64,000 nt of DNA from Seminavis robusta. Lineage: Eukaryota > Bacillariophyta > Bacillariophyceae > Naviculales > Naviculaceae. The notes under the pieces are model-generated. The model saw nothing but the letters and a program-made list of their open reading frames with translations, did no database searches and was not told the origin of the DNA. Where the stretch lies: the NCBI GenBank assembly GCA_903772945.1, contig CAICTM010000379.1, positions 1-64,000 of the forward strand. Reading direction: 5' to 3'. The first letter of the stretch is position 1; the number at the start of each line of letters is the position of its first letter. A program made the position numbers and the translations under genes. Of the stretch, positions 51,968 through 61,020 are shown one piece after another.

Positions 51968-54601
51968 TTAGGAGCAAATGCAAATATCTACGCATGGACA
52001 TTCCACCTTTTCACAGTCCACTTGGATACCCCCTTGCTTCGACTTCACAATTGCTGGCGTATCCCAAGAAGTGAGATTGCAGAGGCTTGGAGGAATACTC
52101 CCCTTGAGCTCACTGTTATTGAAGATTGCCAAAACTTTCAGCTGCTCCAAACTTCCCAGTTCAAATGGCACTGATCCTGTGAACCTGTTGTCATGCAGCA
52201 ATAGTTCTGAAACATTCTGAAGCAGACCTAGTTCACTGGGGATTGGCCCTGAGTAGAGATCGGTGGGAAGAACAAGAAGAAAATGAGTGTAAGTAATATA
52301 TGCTGCCCAATCTGATTTGAGCAAAAGTACCAGTGTGCCCAACGACATCTTCGTACCTGTTAACTGGTTCGACTGCAACCAGAGCTTTCCATCAAGCTTT
52401 GGCAACTGGCCCATCTCTGTTGGAACTGAGCTAGTGAGCATGTTGGCAGTGAAATACAGGTGGGAGAGGTTGGACAGCAATCCAAGTTCAGATGGCAGCG
52501 ACCCCACCAGACCGTTGTCATCGAACGCCATCGTTTCCATGGCTGCCAAACGACCAAACTCTGTTGGAATGGTTCCGGTGAAGTGAGTGTTCCAGCTCCA
52601 GAAGCGGAATGCATTGGTCAGGAGTCCCACTTCGCTAGGCAACGTCCCAGACAGATCACAAGTGTTGATTGTGACTGAAGTTAGATTGCCAAGAAGGCCT
52701 AGCTCCGTCGGGAGCGTGCCTGTCAGTTTTGAGTCAGACACATGGAGCAGTGTCAGCGTGGATAGACGCCCGAGTTCTGTGGGGAGTGAACCTTCCAATG
52801 GATTCACATCAATGGCCATGTGTCCCAACATCTTTCCCAGGAGACCAAACTCGGATGGTATAGGCCCAGAAATCTCATTCATCCAAATCCACAATGTATC
52901 CAGTGCCTGCATCCTGCCCATTTCTGTTGGGAACGAGCCAGTCAGTTGGTTATCGTACAAGAATAGCCAAATCAAATCAGATAGATTACCAACTTCAGTT
53001 GGGATGCTTCCTGTAAGACTTGCGCTGTCCACAAGAAAGTACTGCAACTTGGACAGCTGACCATATTCTGTTGGGATAGTCCCTCCCAGGTGCTCATTGC
53101 TCATGAGCCAAAGAAAGGACAACTGTGTCAAAAGGCCTACCTCAGAGGGCAGGGTTCCTGTCAAGTCTGTATGGAAAAGTGCCAGTGCCTCCAACTCCTC
53201 CAGATTTCCAATCTGAGATGAAATGGTTCCTTCAAGTTCGTTCCTGTCAATCGTGATGCTGCGGAGATTGGTCAGCAGGTATAGCTCTGGTGGTAGGTTC
53301 CCCCTCAGCCCATTTTGCCACAACCAAAGGTGCTGGAAGTTCCCATCTGAATCACAAGGATTTCCACTGAAATTGTAGAGAAGATCATACTGTTCTTCTG
53401 GTATGCTATACAGTGATGATGTATTGTGTGCCCACCAATCACATTCATGGTGGTGATAGGAGAGCCACTTGTCCTCATTAGACCAGGAAGAAAGGGATGA
53501 TTTAGAAGATGCAGAAGATGAAGAGGTCATGGTTTCGTTGGAATAGGCACCACCAGTGGAGAGGTAGAATGTGGCCAGGACAAAGCGTTGTAGGATACGG
53601 GCATCAGAATAGTCGCTAATGTTGGGATCTTGGATGAGCCACTGGAAGGCAGTATGCTGGGTGGTGTGGTCTTGAAGCACATGCGATACTGTGTCGCTTG
53701 GGAGGAGGGACATGATGTGCTCTCTGAGAGTCTGAACAACAGGAGGTTGCGTTCCTGTGGCTTCCGGAGACATGGGTTTTGCAGTTTCCTGCTGTTCGTG
53801 CCTCAAGCACAATGACAGGATCAAGACAACCACAAAGAAAAGGATTCCACCAATGCCAGCCACCCGGAATGCCAGTCCCAGTATCTTTCGTTTCTCGTCT
53901 CGCTCATGATTGCGCTCCTGCAGTGCATTCACGTCCACTGCTTGTGCTTGCTGCAGATCAGATCTATCGTCATCTTCAGGCACAAGGTTTGCAATGGACA
54001 GCCTTTGCATCTGCGTCACATCTCTGGTCGGTGCTTCCACATCCGTGTTTTCTTCTGTTTCAGTCACCCCACTACTACTCTCGTCCCGCGGGGAAAGGAT
54101 GCCGGTGCAAGGAAAGGCACCGGGCCGGGATTCGGCCAACATGCGTGAGTTTCTTCTGAGGGTATTCTGCACCCCGATTCCGACCATCTGGTGGTGAGCA
54201 TCCCTGAAACGAGACGTTTTCATCGGAAAATCAGCCGCAATATCTGCTTCACCCTGTCCTGCGATCATTTGTTCGCTATTGCCATTCTTAAAAAACGCTG
54301 CTGTGTCCAGCTTGTGGGATATCTGGTCATGCATGGGGTCTCTCAGAGGTGCACCGTTGCCATTGCCAAAGTTGCCGCTAGGAGCAGCGCTACCAGCTTC
54401 CTTGGAGAATCCCGAGTCTCCCCCGCCTTCCACACTCCTAGAATCCACGTTGGACCTATCATCCAGCACTCTGCAAGAGTTGATGACGGACATCCTAATG
54501 TCCTTCATTAGCCGCACTTCCCCATCTTCACTGCTACCGTGAGTTAAGCTGGCCCTGGCTGTAGCTTTGTTGGACGAGTCTGCTCGGTGGCTTTCTTCCA
54601 T
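51968..54601 (-). CDS. Leucine-rich-repeat membrane protein, copy 1 (two exons)
   Basis: Exon 1 is 54601-52357 and exon 2 is 52248-51968; splicing a 108-bp intron in phase 1 gives 841 aa, with the LRR unit 'SNQLTG|PIPSELGLLQ' restored. Residues 1-235 are hydrophilic and Ser/Glu-rich, with one span at about 240-266. An N-glycan-rich region follows ('YSNETM', 'WWAHNTSSLY', 'YNFSGNPCDSDG'), then about 15 plant-type LRRs of 24 residues ('LTGTLPSEVGLLTQLSFLWL'), and a Cys-rich cap ('CEKVECPCVDICICS'). Having no kinase, with a long N-terminal cytosolic part and an outer C-terminal LRR domain, it resembles the LRR proteins reported in diatoms with receptor-like layout. Ligand recognition at the surface is inferred. 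Confidence 0.85.
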   Translation of the reverse strand: MEESHRADSSNKATARASLTHGSSEDGEVRLMKDIRMSVINSCRVLDDRSNVDSRSVEGGGDSGFSKEAGSAAPSGNFGNGNGAPLRDPMHDQISHKLDTAAFFKNGNSEQMIAGQGEADIAADFPMKTSRFRDAHHQMVGIGVQNTLRRNSRMLAESRPGAFPCTGILSPRDESSSGVTETEENTDVEAPTRDVTQMQRLSIANLVPEDDDRSDLQQAQAVDVNALQERNHERDEKRKILGLAFRVAGIGGILFFVVVLILSLCLRHEQQETAKPMSPEATGTQPPVVQTLREHIMSLLPSDTVSHVLQDHTTQHTAFQWLIQDPNISDYSDARILQRFVLATFYLSTGGAYSNETMTSSSSASSKSSLSSWSNEDKWLSYHHHECDWWAHNTSSLYSIPEEQYDLLYNFSGNPCDSDGNFQHLWLWQNGLRGNLPPELYLLTNLRSITIDRNELEGTISSQIGNLEELEALALFHTDLTGTLPSEVGLLTQLSFLWLMSNEHLGGTIPTEYGQLSKLQYFLVDSASLTGSIPTEVGNLSDLIWLFLYDNQLTGSFPTEMGRMQALDTLWIWMNEISGPIPSEFGLLGKMLGHMAIDVNPLEGSLPTELGRLSTLTLLHVSDSKLTGTLPTELGLLGNLTSVTINTCDLSGTLPSEVGLLTNAFRFWSWNTHFTGTIPTEFGRLAAMETMAFDDNGLVGSLPSELGLLSNLSHLYFTANMLTSSVPTEMGQLPKLDGKLWLQSNQLTGTKMSLGTLVLLLKSDWAAYITYTHFLLVLPTDLYSGPIPSELGLLQNVSELLLHDNRFTGSVPFELGSLEQLKVLAIFNNSELKGSIPPSLCNLTSWDTPAIVKSKQGGIQVDCEKVECPCVDICICS
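52249..52356 (-). other. Stop-free intron of 108 nt in LRR copy 1
   Basis: The intron (GTACGA...CTCAG) is a multiple of three with no in-frame stop, so a retained form would encode 36 extra residues, 'TKMSLGTLVLLLKSDW' onward, inside an LRR. In copy 2 the same intron is 121 nt and would shift the frame, which supports its being a real intron. Confidence 0.75.
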
Positions 54602-55370
54602 CCTCCGTTGTGTCAGCTTAGTAGTCTACTTCTTGGTGTAGACTGCGTGTTGTGTGTTCCCACCGTTTGGGGCTCAGCTGGGGCACTCAGTTTCTTTGAC
54701 TTGCACTTCTTGCTGCTTGTGGTTCAATGCAGTACTAGTAATGCAGTGACTGCGGGCACTACTACATGTACAACAAAACTTGCGCGGTCTCCTACGGTGA
54801 TACGGTGATACTTACTCATCACTAGTAGGCCTTACTCGACTCAGTTGCCTAGCTAGCTTACGGAGTCGAGTCTCTGTGACGTTGGGAAGTCCCGGCAAAA
54901 AGTACCGTAATACTGATTATTAATAGACTACTGAGTACAGAGTAAGTACACAGTGATTTAAAAAATCAGAATGAACTTCAACAGTCTAAAGTAGGGTCAC
55001 TCGGAAGCCAGAAGAACATCAAAGAGAGTCCTTTTACATAAGAGTTCTTTGCTCTGGCACTTAAATAAATGGCACTTTCAGCTGGTTTTCTGGTGCTGCA
55101 AAACCTTTTCTAGAAACAAGCCATTCATCCACATTCTAAAGAGCTACTTGTACTGTACTACCGTAGTGCGTCAGTTGCTAGTTGCTAGCTACGTGTACTA
55201 GTAGATAGAGCTTTGTAAACTACTTCATAAGTACATGGTTGCACTGAACTTTAGAAATAAATAAAGACCAGTGGTGGAAACAGCTGACATGGCACAAAGA
55301 AAGAAACTGCAGAAACGCAGAAACACAGCCAGCCCGTTCTTATTGCGGGAAGCGAGAAGGATCCAAGCTC
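54602..55370. other. Upstream flank of LRR copy 1, duplicated at 61.64-61.87 kb
   Basis: AGGGTCACTCGGAAG...AGAACATC.AAGAGA (54995 and 61688) and AAAGAAA.TGCAGAA.C..AAACACAGCC (55305 and 61815) link the two flanks. No gene is seen. Confidence 0.55.
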
Positions 55371-55765
55371 CAAGCACAAAGCTGCCAAGCACAAAGCTGC
55401 CAAGCAGATCAGATGTGTGTACCGATACTACCTGCCGAGCTACCGGTACGAGACAGCGGAGGATCAATCGATATGATATTACATTTGTTCATCAATAGCA
55501 GCACTTAGGAGTGTTCTTTGTATTACATGTAGATTATAACTGTGTGCATGCACATGGACTGAGCTACAGCTTGATCCAAGCGGGTGAAAGCTGCCAAGCA
55601 CAAAGCTGCCAAGCACAAAGCTGCCAAGCAGATCAGATGTGTGTACCGATACTACCTGCCGAGCTACCGGTACGAGACAGCGGAGGATCAATCGATATGA
55701 TATTACATTTGTTCATCACTATAGCAGCACTTAGGAGTGTTCTTTTGTATTACATGTAGATGCAC
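55371..55765. repeat. Local tandem duplication containing relics of the phosphodiesterase 3' end
   Basis: Two direct copies (about 55371-55545 and 55588-55765) run from AAGCTGCCAAGCAC repeats through GATCAGATGTGTGTACCGATAC and GAGACAGCGGAGGATCAATCGATATGAT to GCAGCACTTAGGAGTGTTC. The GAGACAGCGGAGGATCAATCGATATGAT part matches the last codons and stop of the cyclase-phosphodiesterase gene (51300-51333). Confidence 0.75.
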
Positions 55766-56007
55766 ATGGACTGAGCTACAGCTTGATCCAAGCGGGTGAA
55801 CAATCGCCGATGTTGTCGAGGCCACAGTGTAAACAAAGGCACATGTTACGGCCATCAAGGAGGTCTGGTGACTTGTTTTCCACTCCACCGAAACGAAAGT
55901 GACAAAGAGAAGTCTCTGGAACGATCTCCTCCAGGACCTCTGCTCCCCCTCCCCCCAGCGAAGCAGCTAGCTAGCTATTTTAATTAATAGAATAGAAGGG
56001 GACAGCT

Positions 56008-57319
56008 CAATGCATGCATCATCCAAAAGCAACCGAAGTTTGTCGCGACCACGCATTGCGGTCAAGTTTCGCCAAGAAGTGGCCATTCTGAAGGAGTGCA
56101 ACGGCCACCCCAAGCTGATCCACGTCGTACCATTGAGTTGCCCAACATCAAGCTGGTTTTGACAGACATTGGATGGAACCACCCCAATCAAACCAAGGGC
56201 TTGAACGAGTTTCCTCGCTCCATCCGATCCAGAGAACTTTTGCAAGCCTTTGTGGACCACCCCAATTTCGACCCCACTTTTCAATGGAGTGACATGCTGG
56301 AGGGCAAGACTCCAATCGACGAAACCGTCCAATACGTGGTCATCGAGACCTGTTTTGATGTTGGATATCCCAACTTCAAACTGCGTTTTGCACCTAACGC
56401 TGACACAGAAGGCGGCCGAACGATCAACGACAGCTAAGAGGACAACCCTTGCAAATCCACCATCAACCCAACCAAGTGCTCCAATCCATGTTGGAATCTC
56501 CAGTCTTGACGCAAGGCAAGCACTTTTCCACTCTTTTGTTTTTCGATTGCCGCAGGGTTTACGAACCAAGCGAATTACTTCCCAACAACTCTCCGTGCTC
56601 GCGAGATCCGTGGGTCCTCGTCAGCTAGCTAGAAGACGTGATATGGGCTTTCCTCCGCCCGCGTTGAAACGGACCCAACTGTCCGACGAACAGGAACAAG
56701 CCATTCGCACCTGTGAAAGTGGCCAGTCACCACAATCTGCAGTTTCAAACTACCGCCCGTATCTCTTCTCCTTTATTGGGACGAATCGCCCAGGAAGTCC
56801 TCGAAGGGTTTTGTTGAACCTTGGAAAGCAAGACAAATCCGAGGACGTGGTTCTGCCTTCAACTTCGGCGTTCAAAACCCTCGGAACGCAACAACTAGAC
56901 GGATATTACTTACACATCCTTGATGCAGGGTTCTCAGTTTGCCGCCACTCCACGAGGAATGCATCGGGTCTCGTATCGCTTTACAGAGGTCCTGAGCGCT
57001 GGCGCAGTTCCTGTGGTCCACGCCGACGGCTGGGTGATGCCCTTTCGGAAAGAGCTGATTGATTGGAGTCGGTGTGCCGTGGTGATACCCGAAGAATCCA
57101 TGAACCAAACCATTCAGATACTGCGCAAGTTTAGTCCAAAAGAGCGCTGCCAAATGAGACGGTATGGCTATCTATGAAGAAATTTATCAAAAGTACTTGC
57201 TCAACCCATCTGGGGAAATTAGCGCAATCATGGACAGTCTCGAGGCAGGGGACCAAGCAAGAGATCGAGTGCAAAGGATCAATGGGAATAGCAAATCACT
57301 GTTATCTGCAAGCCAATAA
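56008..57319 (+). pseudogene. Exostosin-like (GT47) glycosyltransferase, broken by frameshifts
   Basis: Pieces in successive frames read as one protein: 'LPNIKLVLTDIGWNHPNQTK' (about 56135), 'GKTPIDETVQYVVIETCFDV' (about 56305), 'RPYLFSFIGTNR' (about 56755), then 'GSQFAATPRGMHRVSYRFTE' and 'VLSAGAVPVVHADGWVMPF' (56925-57050). The 'PRG...S.R..E.L.AGA.PV' block is the exostosin sugar-nucleotide motif. A frame change near 57160 is needed to reach 'MAIYEEIYQKYLLNPSGEIS', which ends at the stop 57317-57319. Breaks near 56130 and 56430 also interrupt it. Introns could explain some breaks, but no good splice pair was found. It sits inside the duplicated LRR unit, so it arrived there by insertion. 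Confidence 0.6.
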
Positions 57320-57823
57320 TCTTTAGAACGAGCCGGCTGTTTTTGTGGATGGCATTGAACAAGCAGGTGGGGGTAGGTGGTAAGGATAAATAAATATGCA
57401 GGAAAGAAACGGAATGGATCTTTTTGCAGCTTGGCAGAAAACTCACGCATTGCTCTGCCTGGCAAGGGCCAGGGCCAGGGTTCGGAGGTCGATGGAAGAA
57501 ATCCCAGAGTACAGGGAGCAGCGCAAGACCAACCACATTTATTGTGTTACCTGCCTAGTCTATGCCAGCTGTGAAGAGATTCCAGACCATGGAGATCTAC
57601 CTACCTTAGTTGGGTTTTACTCCAAGCTTTACCCTCTGTACTCTGTTTGCTTTACCTCTTGAGCGGCTGGCGTGCCAAATCAGAACTATAGTTGTTTCCG
57701 TGAAATCCTTGCTAAAATGAATTAAGTATAAAATGTATAGTGCTAACGCAGTGAACACTTCCATTTGATGACCCTCCTTTTAAAACAGTTGAAGCGCCCA
57801 GAAGCAACTATTCCAATGCACCG
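57320..57823. other. Intergenic
   Basis: From about 57650 on this is the 3' flank of LRR copy 2, matching 51775-51967. The rest is not recognised. Confidence 0.5.
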
Positions 57824-60509
57824 TTAGGAGCAAACACAAATATCTACGCATGGACATTCCACCTTTTCACAGTCCACTTGGATACCCCCTTGATTCGACT
57901 CCACAATTGCTGGTGTATCCCAAGAAGTGAGAATGCAGAGGCTTGGAGGAATAGTCCCCTTGAGCTCACTGTTATTGAAGATTGCCAAAACTTTCAGCTG
58001 CTCCAAGCTTCCAAGTTCAAATGGCACTGATCCTGTGAACCTGTTGTCATGCAGCAATAGTTCTGAAACATTCTGAAGCAGACCTAGTTCACTGGGGATT
58101 GGCCCTGAGTATACATAGAGATCGGTGGGAAGAACAAGAAGAAAGGTAGTGTGAGTAATCTATGCTGCTTACAACCTTATTCGAGCAACAGTATGGTACC
58201 AGTGTGCCCAACGACATCTTCGTACCTGTTAACTGGTTCGACTGCAACCAGAGCTTTCCATCAAGCTTTGACAACTGGCCCATCTCTGTTGGAACTGAGC
58301 TAGTGAGCATGTTGGCAGTGAAATACAGGTGGGAGAGGTTGGACAGCAATCCAAGTTCAGATGGCAGCGACCCCACCAGACCGTTGTCATCGAATGCCAT
58401 CGTTTCCATGGCTGCCAAATGACCAAACTCTGTTGGAATGGTTCCGGTGAAGTGAGTGTTCCAGCTCCAGAAGCGGAATGCATTGGTCAGGAGTCCCACT
58501 TCGCTAGGCAACGTCCCAGACAGATCACAAGTGTTGATTGTGACTGAAGTTAGATTGCCAAGAAGGCCTAGCTCCGTCGGGAGCGTGCCTGTCAGTTTTG
58601 AGTCAGACACATGGAGCAGTGTCAGTGTGGATAGACGCCCGAGCTCTGTGGGGAGTGAACCTTCCAATGGATTCACATCAATGGCCATGTGTCCCAGCGT
58701 CTTTCCCAGGAGACCAAACTCGGATGGTATAGGCCCAGAAATCTCATTCATCCAAATCCACAAGGTATCTAGTGCCTGCATCCTGCCCATTTCTGTTGGG
58801 AACGAGCCAGTCAGTTCGTTATCGTACAAGAATAGCCAAATCAAATCAGATAGATTGCCAACTTCAGTTGGGATGCTTCCTGTAAGACTTGCGCTGTCCA
58901 CAAGAAAGTACTGCAACTTGGACAGCTGACCATATTCTGATGGGATAGTCCCTCCCAGGTTCTCATTGCTCATGAGCCAAAGAAAGGACAGCTGTGTCAA
59001 AAGGCCTACCTCAGAGGGCAGAGTTCCTGTCAAGTCTGCACGGAAAAGTGCCAGTGCCTCCAACTCCCGCAGATGACCAATCTGAGATGAAATGGTTCCT
59101 GCAAGTTCGTTCCTGTCAATCGTGATGCTGCAGAGATTGGTCAGCAGATATAGCTCTGGTGGGAGGTTCCCCCTCAGCCCATTTTGCCACAACCAAAGGT
59201 GCTGGTAGTTCCCATCTGAATCACAAGGATTTCCACTGAAATTGTAGAGAAGATTATACTGTTCTTCTGGTACGCCATACAGTGATGATGTATTGTGTGC
59301 CCACCAATCACATTCATGGTGGTGATAGGAGAGCCACTTGTCCTCATTAGACCAGGAAGAAAGGGATGATTTAGAAGATGCAGAAGATGAAGAGCTCATA
59401 GTTTCGTTGGAATAGGCACCACCAGTGGAGAGGTAGAATGTGGCCAGGACAAAGCGTTGTAGGATACGGGCATCAGAATAGGCGCTATTAATGTTGGGAT
59501 CTTGGATAAGCCACTGGAAGGCACTATGCTGGATGGTGTGGTCTTGAAGGACATACGCTATAGTGTCGCTTGGGAGGAGGGACATGATGTGCTCTCTGAA
59601 AGTCTGAACAACAGGAGGTTGCGTTCCTGTGGCTTCCGGAGACATGGGTTTTGCAGTTTCCTGCTGTTCGTGCCTCAACCACAATGACAGGATCAAGACA
59701 ATCACAAAGAAAAGGATTCCACCAATGCCAGCCACCCGGAATGCCAGTCCCAGTATCTTTCGTTGCTCGTGTCGCTCATGATTGCTCTCCTGCAGTGCAT
59801 TCACGTCCACTGCTTGTGCTTGCTGCAGATCAGATCTATCGTCATCTTCAGGCACAAGGTTTGCAATGGACAGCCTTTGCATCTCCGTCACGTCTCCGGT
59901 CGGTGCTTCCACATCTGTGTTTGCTTCTGTTTCAGTTGTCCCACTACTACTCTCGTTCTGCGGGGAAAGGATGCCGGTGCAAGGAAAGGCACCAGGCCGG
60001 GATTGGACCAACATGCGTGGGTTTCTACTAGGGGTATTCTGGACCCCGATTCCAACCATCTGGCCGTGAGCATCCCTAAAACGAGACGTTTTCATCCGAG
60101 TATCAGCCCCGCACTCAGCTTCACCTTTTCCTGCTGGGCTCATTTGTTCGTTATTGCCAAGTTCGTTGGAGAATCCCGAGTTTCCCCCTCCTTCCATACG
60201 CATAGAATTCACGTTGGAACTGTCATCGAGCACTCCGCAAGAGTTGATGACAGCCATCCTAACAGCCGCTATTGTGCCCAGCTTAAGGGATGTCTGGTCA
60301 TGCATAGGAGCAGAGTCTTCATCTTCCTTGGAAAATCCCGAGTCCCCCCTGGCTTCCATACGCATGGAATCATCGAGCACTCCGCAAGAGTTGATGACAG
60401 AGATCCTGATGTCCTTCATTTGCTTCACCTCCCCATCTTCACCACCATTATAGCTGGCACTGAATGTAGCCTTGTTGGGCGAGTCTGTTCGATTGTTTTC
60501 TTCCATCAT
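57824..60509 (-). CDS. Leucine-rich-repeat membrane protein, copy 2 (two exons)
   Basis: Exon 1 is 60509-58226 and exon 2 is 58104-57824; splicing a 121-bp intron in phase 1 gives 854 aa. The layout is as in copy 1: cytosolic N-terminus, one span, N-glycan sites, about 15 LRRs and a C-terminal Cys cap. Identity over the LRR part is very high. The N-terminus differs: the motif 'INSCGVLDDS' followed by 'MRMEARGDSGFSKE' or 'MRMEGGGNSGFSNE' occurs twice, an internal duplication of about 45-50 residues, where copy 1 has it once. The intron is no longer frame-neutral. It is a recent tandem duplicate that may recognise the same or a slightly changed ligand. Confidence 0.85.
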
Positions 60510-60850
60510 TTCGTTGTGTCAAGTTCTTGGTGTAGACAGCTTGTGTGTCTCCGCCGTTTGGAGGATGGAGGTCGGAGGTCCGATGGGGCGCCTGTTCTGC
60601 TGGCGATATGGCGGTCACTGTACTGAACCAGACACAAATGCGAGCCTCGAATTCTGGCCAGAGAATCAAGTTGGTACTAGCTAGTGCTGCAGCGAGGTTA
60701 AAAGTGAGTGCTGATGAGAGTGCTGGCGGTATGGCGGTCACTGTAATAGAACAAAACCAGACACAAATGCAAGCCTTGAATTCAGAGAACGGAGTGCTGC
60801 AACGTCCCGAATTCGGTTTTTGCCTATTTTTTGACACATTTGTTAGAGAA
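60510..60850. repeat. Upstream flank of LRR copy 2 with a short duplication
   Basis: GGCGGTATGGCGGTCACTGTA and the following CCAGACACAAATGC.AGCC occur twice (about 60600-60650 and 60722-60780). Confidence 0.6.
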
Positions 60851-61020
60851 AGTGCGGAAAGTGCGGAAAAATCAAATTAAGTGCGTAATAGTGAGTAAAA
60901 GAGCGTTTAATAGTGCGTAAAGCGTGTCAAAAGAGATACTAAAAAACACGTAGGTGCTCAAAGTGCGTAAACGTGCGTAGAAATGTGTAAGTATTACGTG
61001 AAGTGCGTAAAGTGCCTAAG
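60851..61020. repeat. GTGCGTAA-type short repeat array
   Basis: About ten copies of GTGCGTAA or GTGCGGAA variants (AGTGCGTAA, TAGTGCGTAA, CGTGCGTAGA) are scattered over 170 bp at irregular spacing. Confidence 0.7.

Noticed and set aside
51968-54601. A single continuous 877-aa LRR reading frame
   Set aside because: The 36 residues from 'TKMSLGTLV' interrupt an LRR and have perfect GT-AG ends; the paralogue shows the same intron with a length that breaks the frame.
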